From Nitrospirota bacterium (GTDB lineage Bacteria > Nitrospirota > Nitrospiria > SBBL01 > JAADHI01): a stretch of DNA of 64,000 bases. Position 1 is the stretch's first letter; each line of letters begins with the position of its first letter. Of the stretch, positions 48,049 to 57,951 are shown piece by piece. The stretch lies in NCBI GenBank assembly GCA_029261155.1, contig JAJDBW010000061.1, positions 1 to 64,000 of the forward strand, given 5' to 3'. The notes below the pieces were generated by a model, which searched no databases, was not told the DNA's origin, and was given only the letters and a program-made list of their open reading frames with translations. Position numbers and translations under genes: made by a program.

Positions 48049-49866
48049 ATGAAACTTAGAGAAGATATTCGAAACATTGCAATCATCGCCCATGTCGACC
48101 ACGGGAAAACCACCCTCGTCGATAAAATGCTCCAGCAAGGGGGAGCGTTTCATGCGCGTGAAGGCATCGTTGAACGCGTCATGGACTCCAACGATCTCGA
48201 ACGGGAACGCGGGATCACCATTCTTGCCAAAAATACCTCGATTCATTACCGGGACTATAAGATCAATATTGTCGATACTCCGGGTCATGCCGATTTTTCG
48301 GGCGAAGTCGAACGCACACTCAAGATGGTCGATGGCGTCCTTCTGCTCGTTGACGCCTTCGAAGGGGCAATGCCGCAGACCAAGTTCGTGTTAAAGAAGG
48401 CACTGGAACTCAATCTAAATCCGATTGTGGTCATCAATAAAATCGATCGGCCGGGCGCACGGCCCTTGGAAGTGGCCGATCAGGTAACAGACCTTTTTCT
48501 CGAACTCGATGAAGAAGGAAACCAACTCGACTTTCCCATCGTTTATACCTCGGCAAAAGCAGGCATCGCCAAACTAAAAATGGAAGATGAGGCCTCGGAC
48601 CTCGCGCCCCTCTTCGACATGATTTTGGATAAAGTGAATCCCCCGACCGGTGACGACGAAGCCCCCTTTCAGATGTTGGTGTCTTCCCTCGAATACGACA
48701 ACTTCATCGGCCGTGTATCGCTAGGCAGAATAAACCATGGGAAAATTTCGCTCGGCGCCCAGGTCGCCCTCATCCAGAAAAGTGGGGAGATTGTAAAGGG
48801 GAAAGTCACCCGACTTATTGGGTATGAAGGATTGAAAAAGGTGGAATTGAAAGAGGCTGCCGCGGGCGAAATTGTGGGAATTGCCGGACTCGAATCCGTC
48901 CAAATCGGCGAAACCCTCGCCGACCCGGAAAACCCGCTTGCCCTTCCGTCAATTTCCATCGGTGAACCCACCATCTCGATGAACTTTATGGTGAACACCT
49001 CCCCCTTTGCGGGCACGGAAGGCGACTACGTCACCAGCCGACAAATTCGAGACCGCCTCTTCCAGGAACTGCGATCGAACGTCGCCCTCAAAGTCGAGGA
49101 AACCGAGACGACCGAATCGTTCAAAGTGTCCGGACGCGGCGAACTGCATCTATCGATTCTCATCGAAACCATGCGACGCGAGGGCTATGAGTTTGCCGTC
49201 TCCCGTCCGAACGTGATTTTCAAAACTGTGAATAACGAAAAGCAGGAACCGGTCGAGTCTCTGACCTTAGACGTGGATGACACCTACATTGGAGCAGTCA
49301 TGGAAAGCCTTGGACGGCGGCGGGGCGAACTTCAACAGATGGGCAATTCCCACGGGGGCCATACGCGCTTGGAATTTGATGTACCCTCGCGAGGCCTCAT
49401 CGGTTACCGGTCCGAATTTTTGACGACGACCCGCGGCACCGGCATCATGAATTACGTTTTTTCGGGCTACCAGCCTTACAAAGGGGAAATTCCAGCCCGA
49501 ACCAAAGGGGCATTAATTTCATTAGGCGCGGGAGACGCCATCACCTTCTCTCTTCACAATATCCAAGAAAGAGGCCAGCTCTTTATTGCTTCAGGCGAAA
49601 AGGTCTACGAAGGCATGGTTATCGGGGCCCACAGCCGCGCCAGTGACTTGGTCGTGAATGCCTGCAAGAAGAAGCACTTAACCAATATGCGTTCATCGGG
49701 TGCTGACGATGCCTTAGTTCTCACACCCCCTCGAAAGATGTCCCTCGAAGAAGGTATCGCCTTCCTGGCGGATGACGAGTTGCTTGAGGTTACACCCAAA
49801 TCGATTCGATTCCGAAAAAAACTCCTGAATGAGAATGACAGAAAACGGATGGCGAAAACGGGTTAG
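48049..49866 (+). CDS. typA: Ribosome-associated GTPase TypA/BipA
   Basis: This translational GTPase of about 605 residues is linked to stress and low-temperature growth and to ribosome assembly. The G domain has [32 protein letters not shown] (switch I), [15 protein letters not shown] (switch II) and [14 protein letters not shown]-terminal segments [21 protein letters not shown] and [26 protein letters not shown] are the TypA-specific region. I prefer ATG 48049, which has AGAGG upstream and follows a TATGAT -10 candidate at 48023; ATG 48031 is also possible. Just upstream is an inverted repeat, CACGCCAA/TTGGCGTG (47979-48000). Confidence 0.95.
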   Translation: MKLREDIRNIAIIAHVDHGKTTLVDKMLQQGGAFHAREGIVERVMDSNDLERERGITILAKNTSIHYRDYKINIVDTPGHADFSGEVERTLKMVDGVLLLVDAFEGAMPQTKFVLKKALELNLNPIVVINKIDRPGARPLEVADQVTDLFLELDEEGNQLDFPIVYTSAKAGIAKLKMEDEASDLAPLFDMILDKVNPPTGDDEAPFQMLVSSLEYDNFIGRVSLGRINHGKISLGAQVALIQKSGEIVKGKVTRLIGYEGLKKVELKEAAAGEIVGIAGLESVQIGETLADPENPLALPSISIGEPTISMNFMVNTSPFAGTEGDYVTSRQIRDRLFQELRSNVALKVEETETTESFKVSGRGELHLSILIETMRREGYEFAVSRPNVIFKTVNNEKQEPVESLTLDVDDTYIGAVMESLGRRRGELQQMGNSHGGHTRLEFDVPSRGLIGYRSEFLTTTRGTGIMNYVFSGYQPYKGEIPARTKGALISLGAGDAITFSLHNIQERGQLFIASGEKVYEGMVIGAHSRASDLVVNACKKKHLTNMRSSGADDALVLTPPRKMSLEEGIAFLADDELLEVTPKSIRFRKKLLNENDRKRMAKTG

Positions 49867-49913
49867 AGGCATTGTCCGATAACCCTCGTGTTCCGGTCAT
49901 CAGGGACGAAGGT

Positions 49914-50258
49914 TTAGGATTTGTTTTTCGGCTTTCCTGCAAAATGTTCCGGACGACTGACCGATACATCCGATACAAGCATAATGCCCATGTAACGGTG
50001 AAAGATCGGATTTAAGCCTGCCAAAACAGATTCGACTTTTTCTTCGGGAATGACCGTCATCACCATCTGCAAACTGTCCATTTCGTTAAACATCGGATGC
50101 GCGGAGTGGTAACCATGCTCCCCTTTCCCCGAGATATTGCTGATAATGGTGTAGCCTCCCGCCTCGATACTATCGAGTAAATCTGTGACATAGTCAATAT
50201 GTTCGCCTTGAATGATGATGCGGATTTCTTTCATGGGATAGAGTATTAATTCGGTCAT
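49914..50258 (-). CDS. PII-like protein linked to the DabA cluster
   Basis: This 114-residue protein of the PII/GlnB-like fold has MKEIRIIIQGEHIDYVTDLLDSIEAGGYTIISNISGKGEHGYHSAHP and DSLQMVMTVIPEEKVESVLAGLNPIF. The usual uridylylated T-loop Tyr motif of GlnB is absent; GKGEHGYHS stands in its place. It follows dabA by 35 bp, as in other bacteria where PII-like proteins accompany DUF2309 genes. A role in gating bicarbonate uptake in response to a nucleotide is plausible but inferred. Confidence 0.82.
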   Translation of the reverse strand: MTELILYPMKEIRIIIQGEHIDYVTDLLDSIEAGGYTIISNISGKGEHGYHSAHPMFNEMDSLQMVMTVIPEEKVESVLAGLNPIFHRYMGIMLVSDVSVSRPEHFAGKPKNKS

Positions 50259-50293
50259 TTTTCTATTTTCCTTTCTGAATTTAAAAAGCCCCT

Positions 50294-53200
50294 CTAAAGT
50301 TCTTGTTTCATTTTCTTTAAGTCCAATGTCTCTTCCTGCCAGGTCCTATTTTTCGTATAACGATAGAAGATGTTTTCATCGAGGGCGACAAGATGAACCC
50401 AACCCTTGTGAAAGTGGTTTTCCAATACACGATGACGCTTAATAATCTTTTCAATGCGTTCTCTGGGTGCTTCAATAATCGTAAACAGTCGCATGGGTTC
50501 ATGATAGGGTAAGGGGCCATCCCAAACAGACTGAAGTGGGAGACCGATACGGAGATCGCTTTCGGCACCATACATGATACCGAGACGACCGACCACATTG
50601 TGATAAATCTTGTTACCGCTGCCATAAATTTCATTGTCGGTCGTCGAAAAGTAATAGGCCATATTAATCCATTGCGCAACCACCTGAGGACCCGTCATAA
50701 TAATTTCTAACAATTGACCTCTCGGATCGATCCGGTAATCGTAAGAATGAAGAAACGTCCGTCCGCCAAGATCGATTCCTTTGATCAGTTGACCTCTTGA
50801 AATGATCATTGCCGCATTTCCGGAAAGACCCCATTCCGGACGCACTTGGCTCCACGTTGCGCTCCGCGCATGAACCTCGTCATCCGCTTTTTGAAGAGAG
50901 AGCTCGCCCACGATTCCAGGAAAAGATCGACAGCGTTCCTGGCTGTTGTGTTGACCTGCCTTTTTAAGATCCGCTTTTAAAACCTCGATATCGTCCAGAT
51001 GGCTTGATGGAAGATCATTAAGATCGTAGAGCTCAACCTCATCTGTTGTGGTATCGTGTTGTCCGGCAATAAAGACGGTGTCTTCAGGAATAATCATCCC
51101 CTCCTTCTTCAGCACTTCACGTACATGTCTTTTATTTGCCAAGGCGACCAAAACCCGCGCATTAGGATTGCCTGGGTTTCCACCACAGGCCCCGCAATCC
51201 AGGGCGGCTTCATAGGGATTATTATCCGAACTGCTGCCATGTGCACAAAAAAGGACAAGTCGGGCAAAATTCCGGGTCAAGCCCATCAGGCTTAATGCAG
51301 TCCGAACGGTAAAGGCCTGCTCGTTTAAGGTAAAGCCTGTACGCGTAATGCGCTCCATCCTGGCGGAAGCCCAGGACGTTGTAATCATGTACTCCTCGCG
51401 GAGTATTTGCACAAAAGCCAGTAGGTCTTCGGACGATTGAAACGGCGTACCTGTGACGAGGCTTCCCACTTCTGCTGGATCGATCTCAAGGAGATCTCCT
51501 TTCATCGCCAAGACACGTAGGGCTTCTATGACATCGGTCGTAATGGATTTTCGATGCCTAGGGAACTTTTCTAAAAAGGCGTTTTTCACCTTGAGTTGCT
51601 GTTCGGACGCGATCGTCTTTTCGACCGCCTCTCGCGAGAACTTATCGAGGGTTAACTCCGTACCAATGGGTGGGGCCAAGCGCTTTAGAAGCTTCCCCAC
51701 CTGTCTTTTATAGCTTGCGGGAAAGAATGTTTTACCGAACAAGGGAATTCCGAAAAACCAACCGATCGATTCAACCATGACATAAGGTGTAATTACATTC
51801 TCCTTTAAATCATGAAGGAGCGTATGCGCTGCATGAATAAAGACCAAGCCCATCTGATGCCTTGAAACCTCTTGCTTCTGAGAAGGATGCGGGTTTTCAT
51901 TCACCACGTTTTTTGCGCTGACTATCGGCGGAAAAAGATCGTTTTCGTGGTGCCGACCGAATCCACAATAGCGAATAAAAACGGTGAAGAAACCCGCCAT
52001 GCCAAAGCATTCGTAATTCCCAAGTTTTTCGAGATTTCGACGGAAGGGCTCCGAACGGACATCAATACAGAATACGGCTTGCGCCCGAGGCCGTTGGCTT
52101 TCCTTGTCCGAAGCAGCTTGATCAATCCGATCAATCTGACCGACCCTGTCCTGCAATTTATTGAGTAACTCGCTTTGATATGCCGATTCTAAGGCCACGA
52201 GCCAGCTTGTGCCGTGAGTCGATTCCGGGTTTGAGTCGATCCAATAAATGACTTTCATCAGATCATCAACAGGGCTTTCGAGCCAGGTTTTCGTATCGAC
52301 ATCGAGAATGCTTCCTAAAACCAAAAGACGCCAGGCCGCTGACAATGATTTTATTTTTAGTTGTTGCGGTTCAATTGCGTGCGCGTATTCCGCAAAGAGA
52401 GTCTGCCATGGACCCTGGTCACTCGCCGGCCCTCGGCTGGAAAGGCGGTCAACTTGATCCGCATACCCAGGTGGAAGCCCCCGCCCGCGCCTTTCTCGCC
52501 TAAGAAAAACTTGCTCGGGATGGCTCGTAATAAAATTTGAAAAGGCCGTGTAGGTCGCGGCAGTTTGAATCGTTTGCCGACAGGCGACCTCTAAATATTC
52601 ACGCGCATACCAAAGTCGAACTGCAAGGTATTGGACCAAATCAACCGGGTAGGCATCCTGCCAAGCATAATCGTGATGTTCGGCCCGCCATTTGATAAAG
52701 GCAGTCCATCCAGGCATGGCCGCCAAATGAAGCATGAGGTAATCTTGACGCAGGTTTTCCGGAATCTCCATCGCGTCCAAGCTTTCCAATAGACAGTCTT
52801 CCGATGAATGAGACAATTGTGCTATTTTAAGACCAATCTTGGGGATCCCTCCGAGGTCCGATGCGTTTACAGCAAGTTCCTTCCAGCTTAAATAAAGCCC
52901 CTTTTCTCGTCCCGGAATTTCCCAAGGCGCATGACCTTCATCCAAAAAAATGCGGCACCATTTAATCATCTCACTGTTAATTAATGATGTAACATCTGTG
53001 CCAGCAATGGCGTCCAAGCCATCGGCAAGATCGAACTTCCGTCCCAGCCCTGTACGGAGGGCATCGACAGAAACATTTAATTCGGTTTCCAGGTCAGCGG
53101 GTTTTAAAATCGATTCCAGTTTTCTGGCAAGATCCTGAAGAATGATTCGGTCTGGACGATGATCGACTGCGGCCGCAATGGTCTCCGGTGCCGGCGCGGA

Positions 53201-53563
53201 TAAACCGCGCAAAAAGTGAGCCCGAAGCACTGCAAGTTGACTTATACTGCATCCGCCCAATACGACATCTTCATCTAAGGCGATTTTTTGAAGCGCGGCG
53301 TCGAGATCGTTTTGCTGAATGCGCCCGGAGGAATAATATTTTCTGTAGGTCTCATTCGAAAGGTAGCCTTTTCCACCAAATAGCTGTTTACCGCGATCGA
53401 CCGCGTCTTCGAACGCCAAATATTCTAAATCATGCAGTGGATTATTCGAAATGAAATTATGCATCGGCCAAGTATGCGCCAGGCCTTCACTCGCCAGTTT
53501 TACCAAGCCTCGAAGGCTCATTCGAGATGATCTGCTATAGGTTTTGGAACTTACTTCTGCCAT
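50294..53563 (-). CDS. dabA: Inorganic carbon accumulation protein DabA (DUF2309)
   Basis: This large 1089-residue soluble subunit is thought to act as a vectorial carbonic-anhydrase-like protein, turning CO2 into trapped bicarbonate with energy from its membrane partner. The zinc site is seen as Cys and Asp in AVFCIDVRSEPFRRNLEK, and His and Cys in LVLFCAHGSSSDNNPYEAALDCGACGGNP. The start is MAEVSSKTYSR with HNFISNNPLHDLEYLAFEDAV after it. Length is in the upper range of the family. It overlaps the upstream membrane gene by 13 bases. Confidence 0.93.
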   Translation of the reverse strand: MAEVSSKTYSRSSRMSLRGLVKLASEGLAHTWPMHNFISNNPLHDLEYLAFEDAVDRGKQLFGGKGYLSNETYRKYYSSGRIQQNDLDAALQKIALDEDVVLGGCSISQLAVLRAHFLRGLSAPAPETIAAAVDHRPDRIILQDLARKLESILKPADLETELNVSVDALRTGLGRKFDLADGLDAIAGTDVTSLINSEMIKWCRIFLDEGHAPWEIPGREKGLYLSWKELAVNASDLGGIPKIGLKIAQLSHSSEDCLLESLDAMEIPENLRQDYLMLHLAAMPGWTAFIKWRAEHHDYAWQDAYPVDLVQYLAVRLWYAREYLEVACRQTIQTAATYTAFSNFITSHPEQVFLRRERRGRGLPPGYADQVDRLSSRGPASDQGPWQTLFAEYAHAIEPQQLKIKSLSAAWRLLVLGSILDVDTKTWLESPVDDLMKVIYWIDSNPESTHGTSWLVALESAYQSELLNKLQDRVGQIDRIDQAASDKESQRPRAQAVFCIDVRSEPFRRNLEKLGNYECFGMAGFFTVFIRYCGFGRHHENDLFPPIVSAKNVVNENPHPSQKQEVSRHQMGLVFIHAAHTLLHDLKENVITPYVMVESIGWFFGIPLFGKTFFPASYKRQVGKLLKRLAPPIGTELTLDKFSREAVEKTIASEQQLKVKNAFLEKFPRHRKSITTDVIEALRVLAMKGDLLEIDPAEVGSLVTGTPFQSSEDLLAFVQILREEYMITTSWASARMERITRTGFTLNEQAFTVRTALSLMGLTRNFARLVLFCAHGSSSDNNPYEAALDCGACGGNPGNPNARVLVALANKRHVREVLKKEGMIIPEDTVFIAGQHDTTTDEVELYDLNDLPSSHLDDIEVLKADLKKAGQHNSQERCRSFPGIVGELSLQKADDEVHARSATWSQVRPEWGLSGNAAMIISRGQLIKGIDLGGRTFLHSYDYRIDPRGQLLEIIMTGPQVVAQWINMAYYFSTTDNEIYGSGNKIYHNVVGRLGIMYGAESDLRIGLPLQSVWDGPLPYHEPMRLFTIIEAPRERIEKIIKRHRVLENHFHKGWVHLVALDENIFYRYTKNRTWQEETLDLKKMKQEL

Positions 53564-54843
53564 AGTGCGACATCCATGATTGGCGTGAAAAGATTAGGAA
53601 CTTGGGTCAGCCCAAAAAGACGATAAGGGGCAATCCCAATAAGGATTAAGACAATGATAATGAGCGATAAGGATATTATTTCACCCCGTCCGAAATCACG
53701 ATGAATCCAGTCGGTTTTTACAGGTCCAAAAAGAATTTTTTGCATCAAGACCGGGAGGGTCCAGGAAACCAAAAACCAAGCCAGCAATATGATCACTAAA
53801 CCCACTGAGAAATTATTCGAATGCGAAAACGCCATCTCGATAAATCCGGAAAATACACCAAAAAATGGAAGACCCATGGCCGAAGCAATCAGCAGTGAAA
53901 ACAAGATGCCAAATCGAGGCATGGCCGAAGCAAGCCCACCGAATTGCTCAAGGGTCAGATCGCCATATCGCGATTTTAGACCCAGCCAACTTAGAAAGAG
54001 CCCACTCAGTGTAAGAGAAGACGCGCATAAAAATATGACAGCAGGAGGCAGTTTCGCCTCAGGTCCAAGAATGTACCACCACAGAATTGACCAGAACACA
54101 AGCGCGACCTGCGATAAGAGCTGGGAAAGGCTATTTTGTTTGAAACTTCTGAGTGCACCAACCATGAGGCCCAGCAAGGCGCACACAAGCAGAATAGGAT
54201 TCAAGGCTTCTGGGAGTTCAGAGTAAATCTGCGCGAGTCCGAAAAACCCCAAAATCGGGAGAAACAGAGAAAGGAACGCCGGCAGTATCCCATGAAAATT
54301 TCTTAGCAGACTGAGGTATGCGCCATGAAAAGGAAAAAGCGGCAGTAAAGTTATATAGACCACGAACAATGCGATTTGTCGATATGTATCCTCCAAAAAG
54401 GGCGAAGTTATGAGACAAAGAATACTGAGACCATAAAGGCCAAAAAGCCAGGGGGCATGGGGATCGGAGAAACGGCCTGTCCGCAACTGGATTACAATAA
54501 TTAAAGCAAGAATGCCGACCAAATAGATCAAGCCGCCTTGGTCCGGACTCAATAAATAACCAAAACCGAGACCGGAAAAAAAGAGCAGATTAAAAAGTTC
54601 GGAAGCGCTGCCTCTTTGCGGATATCCGAGCACCAACACGCAAGCAGAAAGCGCAATTAAAAGAAGCAGCGGTGCCGTGAGGGCATTCATTATATGAGGT
54701 GGAAAACGGAGCAGAAGAAAAAGTTCCACGGTCGTAATGAATAAAAACCATCCTCGCATTCCTTTCGGTTTCGATCCAAGGAAGAGGCCAATCATCGCGC
54801 CGAGGATAGGCAGCCCGACTAGAACATGTACGGAAGTGATCAT
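53551..54843 (-). CDS. Second NADH-dehydrogenase-like membrane subunit of the dab cluster
   Basis: This 430-residue, strongly hydrophobic protein has about a dozen helices (for example LLLLIALSACVLVLGYP; VICLCASSLTLS-like VIFLCASSLTLSGLFLSWLG; FSLSLIIIVLILIGIAPYRLFGL). FHGAYLSLLRNFHGILPAFLSLF resembles NuoM/NuoN-type subunits. Its sequence is weaker in conserved charged residues than the NuoL-like gene upstream. It lies between the NuoL-like gene and dabA. It probably forms part of a membrane proton channel for DabA. The exact family could be a remote Nuo homologue. Confidence 0.72.
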   Translation of the reverse strand: MITSVHVLVGLPILGAMIGLFLGSKPKGMRGWFLFITTVELFLLLRFPPHIMNALTAPLLLLIALSACVLVLGYPQRGSASELFNLLFFSGLGFGYLLSPDQGGLIYLVGILALIIVIQLRTGRFSDPHAPWLFGLYGLSILCLITSPFLEDTYRQIALFVVYITLLPLFPFHGAYLSLLRNFHGILPAFLSLFLPILGFFGLAQIYSELPEALNPILLVCALLGLMVGALRSFKQNSLSQLLSQVALVFWSILWWYILGPEAKLPPAVIFLCASSLTLSGLFLSWLGLKSRYGDLTLEQFGGLASAMPRFGILFSLLIASAMGLPFFGVFSGFIEMAFSHSNNFSVGLVIILLAWFLVSWTLPVLMQKILFGPVKTDWIHRDFGRGEIISLSLIIIVLILIGIAPYRLFGLTQVPNLFTPIMDVALWQK

Positions 54844-54854
54844 ACCTTCACCAT

Positions 54855-56573
54855 TTAGGGCAACCTCGCCAACACTTTTTTGTCCAAAATCTGGATAAAA
54901 GCAATGATCTTTTTTGCGCTGTGTCGATAGAGGGTATTTACATAGAGTCCGTTGATAAACAGGACATAGAGTCGAATCTTAAAACGATCGACCCAAGGCG
55001 GCATAAGAATATGTTTCCCACGGGCATCCGCATAAAGAAAAATCCACACCGAGACAATGGCGATTGAAGCCAGGATCACAAAAAAATCGAAAAGGCCGGT
55101 CGGCAATGCGGCAACCTTAAAATAGTGCGCCGCTTCTCCCGGAGCCGGGTATAGGTATAAGGAAAAAAGTTCGCCAGCGAAAAGATAGGTGAAAATAATC
55201 AAAACCAAGGCTGCAGACATTGCGCCGACGACCTTCCAAGACGCGACGGCATTCATCCGGTATAAGCTAATAATCGCTTGAGAAGAAGTGACCCAACCAA
55301 AAAAGAGGAAAATGATTGCGCCGTGGGCTTGATCGGACAAAGGGATATGGAATACATCGTGCGCTGCAAAAAGAAGCAGCAACGGGAGAATTAAAGTCAG
55401 GGTGAGTCCGGATACCCAGGTTAGAAAGGAAAAGGTTTTTGGAGATTCGGGTGTCGATAGAATTCGGACCGTCTTTGATGGCCTCGGTATTTTGGGCTCA
55501 TTTCGGGTTGAATGAATAACCGAACCGGCACTTAAAAAAAGGGAGGCTTTAAATAAGCCGTGGGCAATAAAATGAAAGATCGCGAGTGCGAAGGCACCTA
55601 GGCCGCACTCCATGATCATGTATCCCATTTGGGCGATTGTTGAGTAGCCCAACATCTTTTTCACATCATTTTGTGTCAACATGATGCTTGCACCAATAAA
55701 GGTGGTAAGAGCGCCGACAAGAAAAATAAAATTGAGGCTGGTCGGAGACAATCCATAAAGCGGCGCCAGGCGATTAAGTAAAAACCCACCCGAATTAACG
55801 ATGCCGGCATGCATCAAGGCCGAAACAGGTGTCGGACCAAACATTGTATCCGGCAGCCAGATGTGCAATGGGAACTGGGCCGATTTACTCATGGCGCCGA
55901 CAAAAATAAGCAAAGCCACCGCAGTCACGCCATCAAAAGCCAATCCGCCGCCTGGGAGCAGGGAAAAACTGATTTGGTAGGCTGCCGCCCGCTCAAATAA
56001 CGCTGGAAACTCAAGCGTGCCATATAGCATGTAAGCCAGAATGACTCCGCCTAGAAAAACGAGGTCGCCGAAACGGAAGACGATCAAGGATTTAAATGCA
56101 GCGCGACAACTGGGTAGATGACTCTGGTTGTGTGCCAAAAGTAAATATAGGATCCAACCCAGCAGTTGCCAGAAGATAAACAGCATCAGCAGATTAGGGC
56201 TCGCGACCATATAAAATAGGACGCTTGTGATAAATGACAGGAGTGAGAAAAAACGCACATAGCCGGGATCTTGCTGCAAATATCGTGCAGAAAAGACATG
56301 AATAACCACGCTCACCCCCGCGATTAAAACCATCATAATTGCGGTCAAGCGATCGATATACAGCCCAAAACGAAGCAGCATGCTGTCGGCAAACATATGG
56401 GGAAATAACGAAATGTGAATCGGAGGGCCGACGCTAACGGCGTAGAGGCTTAGAAGACTTAGAATAAAAACGAAGCTTTGAGAGATAAGGCCGATCTTAC
56501 TTACGCCCTCACCGAGACGTGTTCTCATAAGGAAAATGGCGAGTCCCGCCAGCAAAGGCAACAATGGGATCAA
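54855..56573 (-). CDS. dabB: NuoL-like proton-translocating membrane subunit (DabB-type)
   Basis: This is a 572-residue proton-antiporter-type protein. It has LLMLFIFWQLLGWILYLLLAH and AAFKSLIVFRFGDLVFLGG, then MSKSAQFPLHIWLPDTMFGPTPVSALMHAGIVNSGGFLLNRL, the proton-pump signature of complex I subunits, and the histidine-containing AIFHFIAHGLFKASLF. It should use the proton gradient to power DabA. The track start TTG 56573 has no ribosome site. AAGGA at 56616-56620 instead points to a CTG (56606) or ATT (56603) start, 10-11 residues longer. It is the first gene of the minus-strand operon. Confidence 0.88.
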   Translation of the reverse strand: MIPLLPLLAGLAIFLMRTRLGEGVSKIGLISQSFVFILSLLSLYAVSVGPPIHISLFPHMFADSMLLRFGLYIDRLTAIMMVLIAGVSVVIHVFSARYLQQDPGYVRFFSLLSFITSVLFYMVASPNLLMLFIFWQLLGWILYLLLAHNQSHLPSCRAAFKSLIVFRFGDLVFLGGVILAYMLYGTLEFPALFERAAAYQISFSLLPGGGLAFDGVTAVALLIFVGAMSKSAQFPLHIWLPDTMFGPTPVSALMHAGIVNSGGFLLNRLAPLYGLSPTSLNFIFLVGALTTFIGASIMLTQNDVKKMLGYSTIAQMGYMIMECGLGAFALAIFHFIAHGLFKASLFLSAGSVIHSTRNEPKIPRPSKTVRILSTPESPKTFSFLTWVSGLTLTLILPLLLLFAAHDVFHIPLSDQAHGAIIFLFFGWVTSSQAIISLYRMNAVASWKVVGAMSAALVLIIFTYLFAGELFSLYLYPAPGEAAHYFKVAALPTGLFDFFVILASIAIVSVWIFLYADARGKHILMPPWVDRFKIRLYVLFINGLYVNTLYRHSAKKIIAFIQILDKKVLARLP

Positions 56574-56635
56574 GAAGGCTGTATTCAGTATGATCGTGTG
56601 AATCAGACCGTTTTGTCCTTTCTTGAAACAGGCAC

Positions 56636-56685
56636 AAAAAAGCCGGCATTCAGCAGTAAACCAAATCTTGAGCGTTTTGCCGGCT
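56636..56685 (-). terminator. Terminator-like hairpin in the dab operon leader
   Basis: On the minus strand AGCCGGCA pairs with TGCCGGCT across a 29-base loop and is followed by six T (the last stem base included). It lies 16-20 bases before the AAGGA ribosome site of the dabB-like gene, and no other gene precedes it. Its position suggests attenuation rather than an ordinary end of transcript. Confidence 0.6.
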
Positions 56686-57055
56686 GACCCGCTGTTCTAC
56701 ATCCTACGATAATGATTAAGAAGCGGTCAAAAACTAAAAATATTAAACAATGGTGCAATTAGCGAGGTCAAGAAAAAAGTATCCGATTCATCTTTTTCAG
56801 AATAAATCCGATAAGTAGAAACAAGAGATTACGAATGATATTACGACCGATGCTTTGATGCCTTTGGCACTCTAATAGAATAGGTCCTTGTCTGGCGTCC
56901 TCATCGAACTACCGCTTCGCCTTTCTAAGCGGGCTGATCGACCGACTCATTGAAAAATAGCCCGGCAGGCTTTTCTTTTCGGCGATCATTGATAAAACCT
57001 TGGATTCATGACTCTTTTTCAGTTGAATTTATATTCATTGAGACTATTTTTTAAT
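56686..57055. other. Rest of the 600-bp divergent region between the dab and for operons
   Basis: No coding frame is supported here. It contains AT-rich stretches, several TTGACC-like sites on the minus strand with poor -10 matches, and a short AGCC/GGCT stem near 56959-56972. It probably holds the dab promoter, but I cannot fix it. Confidence 0.4.
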
Positions 57056-57085
57056 TTGACAAGGCTTTGGCGCCTGTCATATGAT
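57056..57085 (+). promoter_or_regulatory. Distal sigma70 promoter of the for operon
   Basis: TTGACA (57056-57061), an 18-bp spacer and TATGAT (57080-57085) form a strong promoter candidate facing forD, with a transcript start near 57092. Confidence 0.7.
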
Positions 57086-57093
57086 GGGACAAA

Positions 57094-57121
57094 TTGACAA
57101 GGTTCTTCCTCAGGATATACT
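57094..57121 (+). promoter_or_regulatory. Proximal sigma70 promoter of the for operon
   Basis: TTGACA (57094-57099), 16 bp and TATACT (57116-57121) form a second promoter 38 bp downstream of the first. Both -35 boxes sit in the same TTGACAAGG sequence. The leader after it is about 45 bases and ends with GAAGGAG before ATG 57173. Confidence 0.65.
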
Positions 57122-57172
57122 TATTTTAAACATTGTTTTCTTTGGATTTTCATTAAAGTAGAAGGAGTTTTA

Positions 57173-57928
57173 ATGGGAAATGTAAATGCAACGCCCTACC
57201 GAGTTGTCCCAGGCCCCGAAGGTCTGCTGCCCCCTGCCGCGACCATAATGGGTGTGCCGCTTCCTGAAGAAGGCGAGGGGCTCGTTGAAGGACGCATCAC
57301 AACAGAAGAAGAAGCGCTTGAAGCCGCTGCAACCGCCATGCTCACACGAAAGAATCCCACACTTTTCCCCGGACCCATGATTATTTGGGGCTGGAATGAG
57401 CACACGCGGGAAAAAGCACAACCTTTTTTTGAGGTGGCGAATGAAATACCGGGTGTTCGGATTATTCCCATGCCCGATTATCGCCCAATCTACCCGAAGA
57501 TCGATCCCGAGGCTGTGATCAACCCTTGTCATCCAAATCTAACGATTTGGCACAACAAGATTGAGGCCTGTGTGCTCATCGGTGTCCATTGTCACTATGC
57601 GAATATCACCTTGAAAATGATCCGTGCGGGAACGAACTGCTACACCATCGCGCTTTGCGCAGAAGCCGGGCATGAAGATGCCATGGCCTCCGTCCCCAAT
57701 TTCGATGCAGAAAAGGTGGTTCGCTTTCGCGATGCCTTGATAAAGGTTAAGAAAAATGGAATAAAACCACTCTACGAAGGAACAGGCATTATTCCCTCCG
57801 GTTGGGCGCAAATCGCAAAGTTAAAAGGAGAGATTCCGATTAAACCAAGAGAAGCATCGATTGATGGTGAAGCGCGCGGTGCTTTTTCTCATGAACTTGT
57901 TACCGGTCTTGACGAAACGGCAGAGTAA
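57173..57928 (+). CDS. forD: 2-oxoacid:ferredoxin oxidoreductase delta subunit (five-subunit type)
   Basis: This 251-residue subunit starts the five-gene operon. It resembles the CO-dehydrogenase beta/epsilon-like subunit (DHS-like nucleotide-binding fold): PGPMIIWGWNEHTREKAQPFFEV, PMPDYRPIYPKIDPEAVINPCHPNLTIWHNKIEACVLIGVHCHYANITLKMIRAG. The order D-A-B-G-E equals that described for the 2-oxoglutarate:ferredoxin oxidoreductase of Hydrogenobacter thermophilus. The enzyme fixes CO2 onto succinyl-CoA or acetyl-CoA in the reductive TCA cycle. Which 2-oxoacid is used cannot be read from sequence alone. GAAGGAG precedes the ATG. Confidence 0.84.
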   Translation: MGNVNATPYRVVPGPEGLLPPAATIMGVPLPEEGEGLVEGRITTEEEALEAAATAMLTRKNPTLFPGPMIIWGWNEHTREKAQPFFEVANEIPGVRIIPMPDYRPIYPKIDPEAVINPCHPNLTIWHNKIEACVLIGVHCHYANITLKMIRAGTNCYTIALCAEAGHEDAMASVPNFDAEKVVRFRDALIKVKKNGIKPLYEGTGIIPSGWAQIAKLKGEIPIKPREASIDGEARGAFSHELVTGLDETAE

Positions 57929-57951
57929 GCAACAACGATGGAGGTTATGTC

